Shown here: positions 26,201-35,271 of the stretch, in pieces | How the letters are laid out: the number at the start of each line of letters is the position of its first letter | Position numbering within the stretch: the first letter of the stretch is position 1 | Origin: Aneurinibacillus aneurinilyticus ATCC 12856 | GTDB taxonomy: Bacteria; Bacillota; Bacilli; Aneurinibacillales; Aneurinibacillaceae | NCBI RefSeq assembly: GCF_000466385.1 | Contig: NZ_KE952784.1 | Location: forward strand, 1-35,271 | Length of the DNA stretch: 35,271 nt | Reading direction: 5' to 3' | Program-made: the position numbers and the translations under genes | The notes under the pieces: model-generated | The model's input: the letters and a program-made list of their open reading frames with translations, nothing else | Told to the model about the DNA's origin: nothing | The model's database searches: none

Positions 26201-28369
26201 ATGATGGGGGAAAGTATTATTGTAAACGAACGGGAAGATAAGGTGGACTTTGATTATACGTCCTATTATATTAACCGGGAGCTGAGCTGGCTGGCGTTCA
26301 ATCGCCGTGTACTGGAAGAAGCTGAGGATACGGACAATCCGGTATTGGAACGACTCAAGTTCCTTGCTATTACCAGCTCTAATCTGGATGAATTCTTTAT
26401 GGTACGTGTAGGCTCCATGAAAGATCAGGAAAAGCATGGTATTACTACGCCAGAGAACAAGGCGGGCATGACGCCGCGGCAGCAGCTGGCGGCGATTTCA
26501 GTCGAAGCGCACAATATGGTAGATAGGCAATATGAATTGTTGCATCAGGAGCTTATTCCACTTCTAGCCTCATACGGCATCTCCTTCTCAAAGCCGGAGG
26601 ATTTAACGGAAGAACAGCGTGCATTTTTACGTACCTATTTCTACGAACGGATTTACCCTGTGCTAACACCAATGGCGGTGGATGCAAGCAGACCGTTTCC
26701 TATGCTGTTAAACAAAAGCGTTAATCTTGCTGTAATGCTGGAAAGCGAGAAGGATGGAAAGAGCAAAGTTTTATTTGCGGTTGTACAGGTTCCTTCTGTT
26801 CTGCCGCGTTATATTCAACTGCCGAGTCAAGAAGGCATAGCACAGTTCATTTTGCTGGAGGATGTAATCTGCCATTATGTTGACTCTTTGTTCAGAGGCA
26901 ACCGCATTCTGTCGGTTAAGCCATTTCGTATTACGCGTAATGCCGATCTTACCCTGGATGAGGAAGGCGCGGAAGATTTGCTGAAAGAAATCCAGAAAGA
27001 GCTGAAAAAGCGTCGTTGGGGTGCAGCGGTGCGCTTGGAAGTGACCCGCGATATGGATGATTATATGAAGGGGATTCTACAGGAATCCTTAGAGATTGAG
27101 TCATGCGATGTTTATGAGGTGCCAGGACCGCTTGATCTTACATTCCTGATGAAATTCTACTCTGTACCCGGTTATAATGAATTGCGTTATCGAAGTCTGC
27201 CGCCTCAGCCGCCGGCTGATTTTATCGGAGAGAATAACATATTTGAGGCAATTGCTCATAAAGATATTCTTGTACATCATCCGTACGAATCATTTGATCC
27301 GGTTGTTCACTTCGTTAAGCAGGCGGCGGAAGATCCGAATGTACTGGCTATTAAGCAGACACTGTATCGGGTCAGCGGGGATTCTCCAATTGTCAATGCG
27401 CTGGCAAAAGCAGCAGAGAATGGCAAACAGGTAACTGTGCTGTTGGAATTGAAAGCGCGATTTGACGAAGAAAACAACATTGTCTGGGCTAAAAAATTAG
27501 AGAAAGCAGGCTGCCATGTCATCTATGGATTGGTAGGGCTGAAAACGCACTGCAAAGTTACGCTTGTAGTACGTCAGGAAGGGCAAAAACTTGCACGATA
27601 TGTGCATCTAGGCACCGGAAATTATAATGATTCGACAGCCCGGCTGTATACAGACTTAGGTATGTTTACATGTGATGAGCAGTTTGGTATTGACGCTTCT
27701 TATATGTTCAATCATCTTTCCGGGTATTCGAAAACACCCAAGTGGAAAAAGATAGAAGCTGCGCCGAACGGATTGCGTAATAAAATTTTGCAGTTAATCG
27801 ATAATGAAATTGCGAAAAGCACACCGGAGAAGCCCGGACATATTATTTTGAAAATGAACGCTCTTACAGATAAAAAGCTTATTAAAGCATTGTTCAAAGC
27901 ATCGGTGGCCGGTGTGCAAATCGATATGATTATTCGCGGTATTTGTTGCCTGCGCCCTGGTATTCCAGGTGTGAGCGAAAACATACGTGTGCGCAGTATC
28001 GTCGATCGTTTTCTGGAACATGCCCGTATTTTTTATTTCCAGAACGGTGGTGACGAACGTGTGTATCTTTCGAGTGCTGATTGGATGACACGCAACATGG
28101 AACGACGTGTGGAAATTATGTTTCCGGTTGAAGTAGAGTCGCTTAAAAAGCGAGTCAAAGAAATACTCAGCGTACAATTGCAGGATAATGTGAAAGCAAG
28201 GGTATTGGATTCCCAGGGCATCTATACAATAATACAGCCGATGGAAGGGGAGAAGCGGGTGCATAGTCAGCTGCACTTTCACAATGTAGCTGTAAAAAAC
28301 ATGAAAAAAATTCGGCAAACTCCTTATATGAAACAGTTAAAACCGAAAACGCATGTAGAAGAAGTATAA
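26201..28369 (+). CDS. ppk: Polyphosphate kinase (PPK1)
   Basis: A 722-residue polyphosphate kinase that polymerises the gamma-phosphate of ATP into polyphosphate. The N-terminal domain begins NRELSWLAFNRRVLEEA (about 23-39). The phosphorylated histidine is in GLKTHCKVTL (about His450), followed by YVHLGTGNYND, and the second conserved histidine is in FLEHARIFYF. The length fits PPK1 and no domain is missing. Adjacent ATGs at 26201 and 26204 are both possible; GAGGG is 5 or 8 bases upstream. It lies downstream of ppx with a small CCCG/CGGG inverted repeat between them, and a hairpin follows. Confidence 0.96.
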   Translation: MMGESIIVNEREDKVDFDYTSYYINRELSWLAFNRRVLEEAEDTDNPVLERLKFLAITSSNLDEFFMVRVGSMKDQEKHGITTPENKAGMTPRQQLAAISVEAHNMVDRQYELLHQELIPLLASYGISFSKPEDLTEEQRAFLRTYFYERIYPVLTPMAVDASRPFPMLLNKSVNLAVMLESEKDGKSKVLFAVVQVPSVLPRYIQLPSQEGIAQFILLEDVICHYVDSLFRGNRILSVKPFRITRNADLTLDEEGAEDLLKEIQKELKKRRWGAAVRLEVTRDMDDYMKGILQESLEIESCDVYEVPGPLDLTFLMKFYSVPGYNELRYRSLPPQPPADFIGENNIFEAIAHKDILVHHPYESFDPVVHFVKQAAEDPNVLAIKQTLYRVSGDSPIVNALAKAAENGKQVTVLLELKARFDEENNIVWAKKLEKAGCHVIYGLVGLKTHCKVTLVVRQEGQKLARYVHLGTGNYNDSTARLYTDLGMFTCDEQFGIDASYMFNHLSGYSKTPKWKKIEAAPNGLRNKILQLIDNEIAKSTPEKPGHIILKMNALTDKKLIKALFKASVAGVQIDMIIRGICCLRPGIPGVSENIRVRSIVDRFLEHARIFYFQNGGDERVYLSSADWMTRNMERRVEIMFPVEVESLKKRVKEILSVQLQDNVKARVLDSQGIYTIIQPMEGEKRVHSQLHFHNVAVKNMKKIRQTPYMKQLKPKTHVEEV

Positions 28370-28376
28370 AGTAAGA

Positions 28377-28407
28377 GAAGCATTCCGGCATATGTCTGGA
28401 ATGCTTC
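28377..28407 (+). terminator. Terminator-like hairpin after ppk
   Basis: A perfect 10-base-pair stem GAAGCATTCC / GGAATGCTTC with an 11-base loop lies 8 bases after the ppk stop. The downstream T tract is poor, so efficiency is uncertain. Confidence 0.6.
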
Positions 28408-28520
28408 ATTTGTATAGACGATTTTTCCTTTTTTACAGGTTCCTTACTCCATTGGCTAGGACTTTTTTTGAACAGCTTGTGAACAGTAAGGTGCAATCGT
28501 TTTATCCTCTACACTTTTTC

Positions 28521-28626
28521 TGTTATAATGTAAAAAGCGACGACACTATATAGGGTATGAATACGTACTGATCTTCATAAATTTTTCATATTTCATTTCG
28601 GGTTTAAATATAGAAAGTGATATAAT
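28521..28626 (+). promoter_or_regulatory. Two tandem extended -10 promoters of the hem operon
   Basis: TGTTATAAT (28521-28529) and TGATATAAT (28618-28626) are both perfect TATAAT boxes with a TGn extension. Neither has a good -35. They lie about 190 and 95 bases before hemA, in a 350-base gap (28370-28719) without a gene. Two promoters would give two leader lengths. Confidence 0.5.
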
Positions 28627-28719
28627 TAGGTACATGTGAAAACGAGCGCATAGTATAGCAAAGCCAGGATAGCGCACAATAAGAGATATGAACATAAGAA
28701 AGTAGATGGGGTGTCAATT

Positions 28720-30078
28720 ATGCACATTCTAACAATCGGATTAAATTACCGTACGGCCCCGGTGGAGATCCGTGAGCGATTCGCATTTTTGGAGCAGGAC
28801 AAGCCGGAAGCGTTGGCGAAGCTGCAGAACACAAAGAGCATATTAGAGTGTGTAATTGTTGGCACCTGTAACCGAACGGAAATTTATGCGGTCGTCGATC
28901 AATTACACACAGGCCGCCACTTCATCAAAAATTATTTGTCGGAGTGGTTCGATGTACCGCGTGAAGAGTTCATTGATCATATTTATATTAAAGAAAATGA
29001 CGCGGCTGTACGGCATCTATTCCATGTGGTCTGTGGTCTAGACTCCATGGTGCTTGGCGAGACACAGATTCTCGGACAGATTAAAGATGCATACGCACTG
29101 TCCCAGTCACAGGGTGCTACAGGTACGGTGTTTAATAAGCTGTTTCAACAGGCAATTACGCTGGCCAAACGCGCCCATTCAGAAACAGAAATTAATAAGA
29201 ATGCTGTTTCGACAAGCTATGCTGCTATTGAACTTGGTAAGAAAGTATTCGGTTACTTTGACAATAAAACTGTTCTGGTACTCGGAGCGGGCAAGATGAG
29301 TGAATTAACCGCAAAGCACCTTCATGCAAATGGTGCTCCGCGTGTACTTGTCGCTAATCGCACATATGAGCGTGCTGTCTCGCTGGCAGAGAAGTTCCGT
29401 GGGATGGCTATGCCGATGGAACAATTACAGGATGCGCTTGTGCTTGCCGATATTGTCATCAGTTCAACTGGTTCGGATGATTATGTAGTCACAAAGCGTG
29501 ATGTAGAGACGATCATGCGCAAGCGTCGCCAACGTCCGCTGTTTATGATAGATATTGCGGTACCTCGTGATCTAGACCCGGCTATTAACGATCTGGATGG
29601 GGTATATTTGTATGATATTGATGACCTGGAAGGCATTGTTGCCGCCAATATGCGTGAGAGAGCCCGTGAAGCCGAGAAAATCGGCATTATGATCGGTGAA
29701 GAGCTGGTTACTTTTAAAGCATGGCTTAACACACTGGGAGTAGGGCCTCTAATTAGTGCACTACGTGAGAAGCTTCTTACGCATCAGCAGGAAGCGATGC
29801 GTAATATCGAAAATAAATGTCCGGAGTTAACTGAGAAGGAAATTCGAATGATTAATAAACAGACGCGCAGTCTGATTAACCAGATTATGCATGATCCGAT
29901 TGTCCGTATTAAGGAAATGGCCGGACAGCCGGGCGCGGATGAAGCGCTGGATATGTTTATCAAACTGTTCGCGTTGGAGAACTCGTTTGAAGAGGCGGAG
30001 CAAGAAGCAGAGGAGAAAGAAGCTTCTTATATTCCGGTTCGTCATCGACGAGCACTCACTGAACAGCAGGCTTTCTAG
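28720..30078 (+). CDS. hemA: Glutamyl-tRNA reductase
   Basis: A 452-residue NADPH-dependent enzyme that reduces glutamyl-tRNA(Glu) to glutamate-1-semialdehyde, the first committed step of C5-pathway heme synthesis. The active-site Cys50 is in VGTCNRTEIYAV. The substrate-binding segment HLFHVVCGLDSMVLGETQIL and the NADPH fold VLVLGAGKMSELTAKHL follow, with a C-terminal dimerisation helix. ATG 28720 gives the family's usual start MHILTIGLNYRTAPVEIRE and has GGGGTG about 7 bases upstream; GTG 28711 is in frame but lies on that site. It is the first gene of hemAXCDBL. Confidence 0.96.
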   Translation: MHILTIGLNYRTAPVEIRERFAFLEQDKPEALAKLQNTKSILECVIVGTCNRTEIYAVVDQLHTGRHFIKNYLSEWFDVPREEFIDHIYIKENDAAVRHLFHVVCGLDSMVLGETQILGQIKDAYALSQSQGATGTVFNKLFQQAITLAKRAHSETEINKNAVSTSYAAIELGKKVFGYFDNKTVLVLGAGKMSELTAKHLHANGAPRVLVANRTYERAVSLAEKFRGMAMPMEQLQDALVLADIVISSTGSDDYVVTKRDVETIMRKRRQRPLFMIDIAVPRDLDPAINDLDGVYLYDIDDLEGIVAANMRERAREAEKIGIMIGEELVTFKAWLNTLGVGPLISALREKLLTHQQEAMRNIENKCPELTEKEIRMINKQTRSLINQIMHDPIVRIKEMAGQPGADEALDMFIKLFALENSFEEAEQEAEEKEASYIPVRHRRALTEQQAF

Positions 30079-30108
30079 TTTCGCTCCTGAGGAGAGGAGT
30101 TATGCCCT

Positions 30109-30930
30109 TTGCTTCATGAAAGCTTAATCTACGATGCTATCGTTTATATTTACGCTTGCAGCATTCTGCTGTACTTTGCAGATTTTCTAAACCGCAGCCG
30201 GAAGGTGAATCGAATTGCCTTCTGGCTGCTTGCCGTTGTATGGACGCTGCAAAGCGTCTTTTTTGTCCTCAGCATGCTGGAGAAAGAATATTTTCCTGTA
30301 TTGACGCTATTTGAGACGCTCTTTTTTTATTCGTGGATATTGGTTAGTTTTTCCCTAATTATCAATTACTTGTTCCGCATTGATTTATTAGTATTTTTTA
30401 CGAACGTGCTTGGTTTTGCCGTACTGGCATTAAACTTCTTCGCTAATAAAGATGCGTCACCCATGGTAACAGAACGCCTCACATCAGAACTTTTGTTCAT
30501 TCACATTAGTCTGGCGCTGCTTGCATACGGTATGTTCTCGCTTTCATTTATTTTTTCACTAATGTATCTGGTTGAAGACCGAATGTTGAAGCAGAAGATG
30601 TGGAATAAATGGCTGCAGAGACTCCCAGGGCTTGGGTTGCTTGACTTATATTCGTATCGCCTGAATATGGTGGGAGTGCCGTTGTTATTACTAGCCCTTA
30701 TTCTGGGCGCCATCTGGGCACATATTAAAGTTAGCACAAATATTTGGCTGGATCCGAAGGTGCTTGTCTCGGTGGCCGTACTTGCCGTCTATTCCCTCTA
30801 TTTATACCAGCGGGTTACGTATGGATGGGCTGGTCGGAAGTTGGCTTTATGGAATGCGGCGGCGTTTTCTCTGATTTTGCTGAACTACTTGATCTCCGGA
30901 TCGATTTTATCTTTTCATCAGTGGCTATAG
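30109..30930 (+). CDS. hemX: HemX-like integral membrane protein (CcsA/cytochrome c assembly family)
   Basis: A 273-residue protein with about eight transmembrane helices, resembling the cytochrome c assembly (CcsA/ResC) family. In B. subtilis HemX lowers HemA abundance. Visible features are the hydrophobic helices and the loop motif FETLFFYSWI. The start is TTG 30109 with a GGAGAGGAG site about 10 bases upstream; the nearby ATG 30102 is out of frame and soon stops. It lies between hemA and hemC exactly as in B. subtilis. Confidence 0.88.
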   Translation: MLHESLIYDAIVYIYACSILLYFADFLNRSRKVNRIAFWLLAVVWTLQSVFFVLSMLEKEYFPVLTLFETLFFYSWILVSFSLIINYLFRIDLLVFFTNVLGFAVLALNFFANKDASPMVTERLTSELLFIHISLALLAYGMFSLSFIFSLMYLVEDRMLKQKMWNKWLQRLPGLGLLDLYSYRLNMVGVPLLLLALILGAIWAHIKVSTNIWLDPKVLVSVAVLAVYSLYLYQRVTYGWAGRKLALWNAAAFSLILLNYLISGSILSFHQWL

Positions 30931-30945
30931 GGAGGAAGATATAAG

Positions 30946-31872
30946 ATGAGAAAAATTGTAGTAGGCTCGAGACAGAGCGCACTGGCTTTGACACAGACCA
31001 ATTGGGTAATCGAACGCCTAAAAAGCTTTGGGTTACCGTTCGAATTCGAAGTGAAGAAAATTGTTACAAAAGGCGATCGTATCCTAGATGTGACACTATC
31101 CAAAGTAGGCGGAAAAGGACTTTTTGTTAAAGAAATCGAACAGGCGCTGCTCAGTGGAGAGATTGACATGGCTGTACATAGTATGAAGGATATGCCGGCT
31201 ATGCTTCCGCCAGGTCTTATGATTGGCTGTGTACCGAAGCGGGTAGATGTGAGGGACGTGCTCATTAGTAAAGACAATCAGCCGCTTGACAAACTGCCGT
31301 CCGGAGCCATCGTGGGTACAAGCAGCCTGCGCCGTGCAGCCCAGTTGAAAGCATTTCGCCCAGACCTTGTGATTGAGCCTATTCGCGGCAATATTGATAC
31401 GCGGATGCGCAAGTTGAAAGAAGAAAGTTTCTCTGCCATTATTCTTGCTGCTGCGGGTCTGGAGCGTATGCAGTGGAACGGCAACATTACTGAATTCTTA
31501 CCGGTAGATATTAGCTTGCCTGCAGTTGGCCAAGGAGCATTAGCCATTGAATGTCGGGAGAACGATGCGGAATTATTAGCGCTGCTCGATAAATTAAATG
31601 ACAAGGATACAGCGCTTGCTGTTAAGGCAGAACGTGCCTTTCTGCGTACGCTTGAAGGCGGATGTCAAGTACCGATCGCCGCCTATGCCAACGTTGCGGA
31701 TGATAGGGTTTCTTTAACAGGGCTTGTGGCTGAGCCGGATGGTGGCACGATACTGAAGGAAAAGATGGAAAGTGAAGATCCGGAAGCATTGGGCGTTAAT
31801 CTGGCTTATAAGCTAAAAGAGCAGGGTGCGGATGAAATTCTGGAGAAAGTATATAAGGATAATCAAGCATGA
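30946..31872 (+). CDS. hemC: Hydroxymethylbilane synthase (porphobilinogen deaminase)
   Basis: A 308-residue enzyme that joins four porphobilinogens into hydroxymethylbilane. Motifs: [13 protein letters not shown] at the N-terminus, [45 protein letters not shown] and the dipyrromethane-cofactor cysteine Cys240 in [17 protein letters not shown] lies about 10 bases before ATG 30946. It overlaps hemD by 4 bases (ATGA). Confidence 0.97.
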   Translation: MRKIVVGSRQSALALTQTNWVIERLKSFGLPFEFEVKKIVTKGDRILDVTLSKVGGKGLFVKEIEQALLSGEIDMAVHSMKDMPAMLPPGLMIGCVPKRVDVRDVLISKDNQPLDKLPSGAIVGTSSLRRAAQLKAFRPDLVIEPIRGNIDTRMRKLKEESFSAIILAAAGLERMQWNGNITEFLPVDISLPAVGQGALAIECRENDAELLALLDKLNDKDTALAVKAERAFLRTLEGGCQVPIAAYANVADDRVSLTGLVAEPDGGTILKEKMESEDPEALGVNLAYKLKEQGADEILEKVYKDNQA

Positions 31873-32648
31873 ATAAGGACTATTCCCTCGCAGGCAAGCG
31901 TATTGTAGTGACAAGAGCGCGCGAGCAAGCGGGCGAACTTATTCAAAAAATCGAAGAGCGGGGTGGAGAAGCGGTTGTTTGCCCAGTGATTCGGTTCGTT
32001 CCTCCTCCGGATTTGACAGTACTTGACGGTGCGCTACGGCGACTTTCCACATTTGACTGGATTTTTTTCACCAGTGTGAATGGAGTTGCTTTTTTCTTTC
32101 AGCGTATACAGGAACTTGGTGTGAGCATGGAGGAATTCATTGGTCGAATTGCTGCGGTAGGGAAAAGGACGGCCGCCGCGCTAGAAGCAAGGGGCCTTTC
32201 TGTACAACATATCCCTGGTAAATTTACAGCTGAACACCTAATTGAAACAATGCATGATAAATTAAAATCAGGACAGAAGGTGCTTCTTCCCCGTTCTTCC
32301 ATTGGACGCGAGGTGTTGCCCAGGAGTCTTGCGGCGCTTGGTGTAGAAGTGACAGATGCGCCCGCGTATGATACGGTAAAATCTGAAGGAAGCATTGCCC
32401 AGCTCATGAATGAGCTGAAAGCAAAACAAATTGATATTATTACATTTACAAGTCCATCGACCGTACGTTATTTTCTGTCCGGTTTCAGTTTGGCTGAAAG
32501 ACAACGGTACCTAGAAGGCGTACATATCGCTGTTATTGGTCCAATCACGGAAAGGGCGGTACGGGAGGAGGGGCTTCAAGTCCATATAGTAGGCAATGAA
32601 TATAGTATTGACGGGCTGATTGAGTCTATGTCGAATTATACCGGGTAG
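31869..32648 (+). CDS. hemD: Uroporphyrinogen-III synthase
   Basis: A 259-residue two-domain enzyme that closes hydroxymethylbilane with inversion of ring D to uroporphyrinogen III. The family is poorly conserved, but typical pieces are seen: [20 protein letters not shown] (N-terminus), [46 protein letters not shown] and [15 protein letters not shown]. The start is coupled to hemC by an ATGA overlap. Assignment also rests on the position between hemC and hemB. Confidence 0.93.
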   Translation: MNKDYSLAGKRIVVTRAREQAGELIQKIEERGGEAVVCPVIRFVPPPDLTVLDGALRRLSTFDWIFFTSVNGVAFFFQRIQELGVSMEEFIGRIAAVGKRTAAALEARGLSVQHIPGKFTAEHLIETMHDKLKSGQKVLLPRSSIGREVLPRSLAALGVEVTDAPAYDTVKSEGSIAQLMNELKAKQIDIITFTSPSTVRYFLSGFSLAERQRYLEGVHIAVIGPITERAVREEGLQVHIVGNEYSIDGLIESMSNYTG

Positions 32649-32670
32649 TATCCCGAAGGAGGATATGATA

Positions 32671-33651
32671 ATGTCTTTATATTTTCAACGTCATCGTCGC
32701 CTGCGTACGACAGCAGCGATGAGAAACCTAGTCCGCGAAACACACCTGCATGCGAACGACTTCATCTATCCGTTGTTCGTAGTAGAGGGAAACAATGTGA
32801 AGCAGGAGATTTCTTCTATGCCGGGTGTGTTCCACTACTCACTCGACAGATTGGAGCAGGAAGTTCAAGAGGTAACCGAGCTGGGAATTCAATCGATTAT
32901 TGTATTCGGTGTACCGAATGAAAAGGATGCATGTGGTTCGGAGGCGTATGCTGAGAATGGAATCGTTCAGCAAGCGATCCGCAAAATCAAAGGATGGTCC
33001 CCGGAGCTTGTGACGATGGCTGATACTTGTTTATGTCAATATACGGAACATGGACATTGCGGTATGATTCATGAAGGATATGTCGATAACGATTCCAGCT
33101 TGGAACTGCTCGTCAAAACGGCCGTATCTCAGGCAGCCGCTGGTGCAGATGTGATTGCACCATCCAATATGATGGATGGATTTGTAGCTGCGATTCGTCA
33201 CGGACTGGATGAAGCGGGCTTTATTAATACACCGATTATGTCATATGCGGTAAAATACGCATCCCAATTCTACGGACCGTTCCGTGATGCTGCGCATTCG
33301 ACACCGCAATTCGGCGATCGTAAGACATATCAGATGGATCCGGCTAATCGTAGGGAAGCATTGCGTGAAGCGGCTTCTGATGTAGAAGAAGGCGCGGATA
33401 TGCTGATGGTGAAGCCGGCCATGGCTTACATGGATATTATTCGTGAAGTGAAAGATAACTTTGATCTTCCTGTAGCGGCTTACAACGTAAGCGGAGAATA
33501 TTCGATGATTAAGGCAGCTGCCGAACGTGGATGGGTGGATGAAAAAGGGATTACGCTTGAGCTTCTGACCGGTCTGAAACGGGCCGGTGCCGATATGATT
33601 CTTACGTATTCCGCGAAAGATGCGGCACGCTGGCTGAAAGAAATCGATTAG
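32671..33651 (+). CDS. hemB: Delta-aminolevulinic acid dehydratase (porphobilinogen synthase)
   Basis: A 326-residue enzyme that condenses two 5-aminolevulinates to porphobilinogen. Catalytic lysines are Lys195 ([14 protein letters not shown]) and Lys248 ([12 protein letters not shown]), the same spacing as in E. coli. A zinc-type cysteine set is present at Cys120, Cys122 and Cys130 ([14 protein letters not shown]), indicating a zinc-dependent form. ATG 32671 is chosen with AAGGAGG 8 bases upstream; an ATG two codons earlier is too close to it. It lies 22 bases after hemD. Confidence 0.97.
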   Translation: MSLYFQRHRRLRTTAAMRNLVRETHLHANDFIYPLFVVEGNNVKQEISSMPGVFHYSLDRLEQEVQEVTELGIQSIIVFGVPNEKDACGSEAYAENGIVQQAIRKIKGWSPELVTMADTCLCQYTEHGHCGMIHEGYVDNDSSLELLVKTAVSQAAAGADVIAPSNMMDGFVAAIRHGLDEAGFINTPIMSYAVKYASQFYGPFRDAAHSTPQFGDRKTYQMDPANRREALREAASDVEEGADMLMVKPAMAYMDIIREVKDNFDLPVAAYNVSGEYSMIKAAAERGWVDEKGITLELLTGLKRAGADMILTYSAKDAARWLKEID

Positions 33652-33677
33652 TTAAGATGGAACAGGAGGAACACGGA

Positions 33678-34967
33678 ATGCAAAGAGGATATGATAAATC
33701 GATTCAAAGTTTCACTGAGGCAAAGAAATACATGCCAGGGGGCGTAAACAGTCCGGTGCGTGCGTTTAAATCGGTAGGTATGAATCCGGTCTATATGGAG
33801 CGTGGCCTCGGCTCGAAGATTTACGATGTGGACGGTAATGAATATATTGATTACGTAGGCTCTTGGGGCCCTCTTATCCTTGGACATTGTCATCCGGTAG
33901 TACAGGAAGCCTTGCGCGAAGTGCTGGAGAAAGGCACAAGCTTCGGCGCACCGACCGTATTGGAGACCAATATGGCCAAAATTGTGTGTGAGATTGTACC
34001 TTCTGTTGAAGTGGTACGGATGGTCAATTCCGGTACAGAAGCAACCATGAGTGCTCTGCGGTTGGCACGCGGCTATACGAAGCGCGATAAAATTATGAAG
34101 TTTGAAGGCTGCTACCACGGTCATGGTGATAGCTTGCTAATTAAAGCAGGCTCCGGTGTGGCAACGCTCGGTTTGCCAGATAGCCCTGGCGTGCCTTCAT
34201 CTGTGGCGACCCATACGATTACTGTACCGTACAATGATTTGGAAAGCGCCAAGGTAGCGTTTGACCGTTTTGGTGATGAACTGGCCGCTGTCATTGTGGA
34301 ACCAGTAGCAGGTAATATGGGTGTAGTTCCAGCGCTCCCAGGCTTTTTGGAAGGTTTGCGTGAGCTAACACAGAAACATGGCACTTTGCTCATTTTTGAT
34401 GAGGTTATGACAGGCTTCCGTGTTGGATACCATTGTGCGCAAGGACGTTTCGGTATTACGCCGGATTTAACGACGATGGGGAAAGTAATTGGCGGTGGTC
34501 TGCCGGTTGGTGCTTATGGCGGTAAAGAGGAAATCATGCGTCAAATCGCACCGGATGGTCCGGTATATCAGGCAGGAACACTCTCTGGTAACCCGTTGGC
34601 AATGGCTGCTGGGTATGCAACATTAAAAGAGCTGGGCAAACCAGGGGTTTACGAGGAATTGGAGCGTAAAAGCGCTCGTCTTGAAGAAGGCATCGCAGCG
34701 AATGCGAAAGAAGCTGGTATCCCGGTTCAGCTCAACCGCGTAGGTTCAATGGTAGGAGTATTCTTCAACGACCAAAAAGTTATTAACTACGAGACGGCAA
34801 AGGCATCTGATTTGGAACGCTTTGCAAAATATTTCCGTCTAATGTTGGATTACGGCGTATCTCTTCCGCCATCCCAGTTTGAGGGGATGTTTGTATCTAC
34901 GGCACATACGGATGAAGATATCGAACGGACGATCGAAGCGAATTATCAGGCGTTAAAGCAGCTGTGA
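33678..34967 (+). CDS. hemL: Glutamate-1-semialdehyde 2,1-aminomutase
   Basis: A 429-residue PLP-dependent class III aminotransferase-fold enzyme that converts glutamate-1-semialdehyde to 5-aminolevulinate, using the HemA product. The PLP lysine is in [18 protein letters not shown] (about Lys269). [12 protein letters not shown] holds the cofactor Asp, and N-terminal [15 protein letters not shown] is characteristic of HemL against other aminotransferases. ATG 33678 is preferred because AGGAGG lies 8 bases upstream; the longer frame starts at 33657. It is the last gene of the operon and a terminator follows. Confidence 0.97.
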   Translation: MQRGYDKSIQSFTEAKKYMPGGVNSPVRAFKSVGMNPVYMERGLGSKIYDVDGNEYIDYVGSWGPLILGHCHPVVQEALREVLEKGTSFGAPTVLETNMAKIVCEIVPSVEVVRMVNSGTEATMSALRLARGYTKRDKIMKFEGCYHGHGDSLLIKAGSGVATLGLPDSPGVPSSVATHTITVPYNDLESAKVAFDRFGDELAAVIVEPVAGNMGVVPALPGFLEGLRELTQKHGTLLIFDEVMTGFRVGYHCAQGRFGITPDLTTMGKVIGGGLPVGAYGGKEEIMRQIAPDGPVYQAGTLSGNPLAMAAGYATLKELGKPGVYEELERKSARLEEGIAANAKEAGIPVQLNRVGSMVGVFFNDQKVINYETAKASDLERFAKYFRLMLDYGVSLPPSQFEGMFVSTAHTDEDIERTIEANYQALKQL

Positions 34968-34988
34968 AAATAAATGCAATAACGTTTA

Positions 34989-35023
34989 GGGATGTCCCGC
35001 GACTGGCGAGACATCCCTTTTTT
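34989..35023 (+). terminator. Rho-independent terminator of the hem operon
   Basis: GGGATGTC pairs with GACATCCC, with a further CGC/GCG inner pairing after one mismatch, followed by T6. It lies 22 bases after the hemL stop. Confidence 0.93.
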
Positions 35024-35154
35024 GTTTGAAAGCTTTAACACTGTTTATGTATGATAAATGAACCATTTGTGAATATTTTCACTTTAATATTTTGATTTTG
35101 TGAAAAATGTGAAATAATGAAAAATCATGCCTGTTGATTATCCATAAGGTGGAA

Positions 35155-35271
35155 GAAAGAAGGTGCACGCGTCGGCGTGTTCCCTCGTCTTTCTCACGAG
35201 GTAGAGACACGGCCGCTTTGTGGCGCCAAGGCCGGAACGGCAAAACATCTGGGTATTAACGGGGCGGGAGA
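35155..35271 (+). ncRNA. Candidate structured leader RNA at the window end (class unknown)
   Basis: After an AT-rich stretch (35024-35150) the composition turns abruptly GC-rich and contains consecutive complementary blocks: CACGC/GCGTG around GTCG, CTCGT/ACGAG around CTTTCTC enclosed by GTGT/ACAC, and CGGCC/GGCCG. No reading frame with a ribosome-binding site and plausible protein is present. This is how 5' leaders with riboswitches or T-boxes look, but I could not match known class motifs, and the element runs out of the window. valS, a T-box gene in many Bacillales, lies downstream of hemL in B. subtilis. Confidence 0.35.

Noticed and set aside
28523-28537. Possible PerR box (TTATAAT half-site) upstream of hemA
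   Set aside because: Only the left half matches the PerR consensus; the right half agrees at about 2 of 7 positions. The half-site is better explained as the promoter -10.
28558-28600. GGGTAT near 28551 as a third SigB-type promoter before hemA
   Set aside because: No GTTTAA-like -35 at 12-15 bases upstream.
35149-35262. Arg-rich GTG frame of about 36 codons at the window end
   Set aside because: Very basic, low-complexity translation with no ribosome-binding site; the segment is better explained as a structured RNA.
35155-35271. Assigning the terminal element to T-box, guanidine-I or lysine riboswitch classes
   Set aside because: Short resemblances (for example GAGGTAGAG or GGCGGGAGA) exist, but the essential conserved neighbours of each class are missing in the visible part.

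Overview
The window is a chromosomal segment of an endospore-forming Firmicute of the order Bacillales. GC content is moderate, most genes have strong AGGAGG-type ribosome-binding sites, and TTG/GTG starts are common. Sporulation genes (gerE, gerM, lonB) sit among housekeeping genes in the order known from Bacillus subtilis: ysmA-gerE-racE-gerM-rph-ysnA-ysnB-ysoA ... tig-clpX-lonB-lonA-ysxC-hemAXCDBL. Insertions relative to B. subtilis (the sigB block, clpP between tig and clpX, and a transporter/chemoreceptor/ppx/ppk block before hemA) suggest a relative such as Aneurinibacillus or Brevibacillus (Paenibacillaceae). That assignment is inference from gene order and protein character only.

Layout. 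1-90: C-terminal end of a membrane protein. 164-1488 (+): YsmA-type thioesterase, an unrecognised ORF, and the sporulation regulator GerE. 1708-6658 (-): a complete eight-gene general-stress operon, rsbR-rsbS-rsbT-rsbU-rsbV-rsbW-sigB-rsbX, with an internal SigB-type promoter before rsbV. 6829-7591 (+): a divergent two-gene operon of small membrane proteins (DUF948 and DUF5665-like) behind another SigB-type promoter. 7592-8179: a gene-poor 588-base gap containing a terminator-like element and a perfect palindrome. 8180-13249 (+): racE/murI, gerM, rph, rdgB-type nucleotide pyrophosphatase, YfcE-type phosphodiesterase, TPR protein. 13459-21678 (+): protein quality-control cluster tig, clpP, clpX, lonB, lonA, then GTPase ysxC. 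21756-22676 (-): EamA-family transporter. 22843-28369 (+): unusual methyl-accepting protein, ppx and ppk. 28720-34967 (+): heme operon hemA-hemX-hemC-hemD-hemB-hemL, taking glutamyl-tRNA to uroporphyrinogen III. 34968-35271: terminator, AT-rich stretch, then a GC-rich, hairpin-rich end that may be the start of a structured leader RNA.

How the genes work together. RsbR/RsbS (stressosome scaffold) hold RsbT; released RsbT activates the phosphatase RsbU, which dephosphorylates RsbV, which displaces SigB from RsbW; RsbX resets RsbR/RsbS. SigB then drives its own rsbV-rsbW-sigB-rsbX segment and apparently the divergent DUF948 operon. Tig, ClpXP, LonA and LonB form a folding/proteolysis block; lonB has a SigF-type forespore promoter and gerE a SigK-type mother-cell promoter. 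Ppx and Ppk handle polyphosphate, and PhoP-box-like repeats lie upstream of ppx.

I found no clearly novel enzymatic system, CRISPR array, prophage or insertion sequence. The most interesting signals are regulatory: several alternative-sigma promoters that fit their genes, candidate operators, and the structured 3' end.
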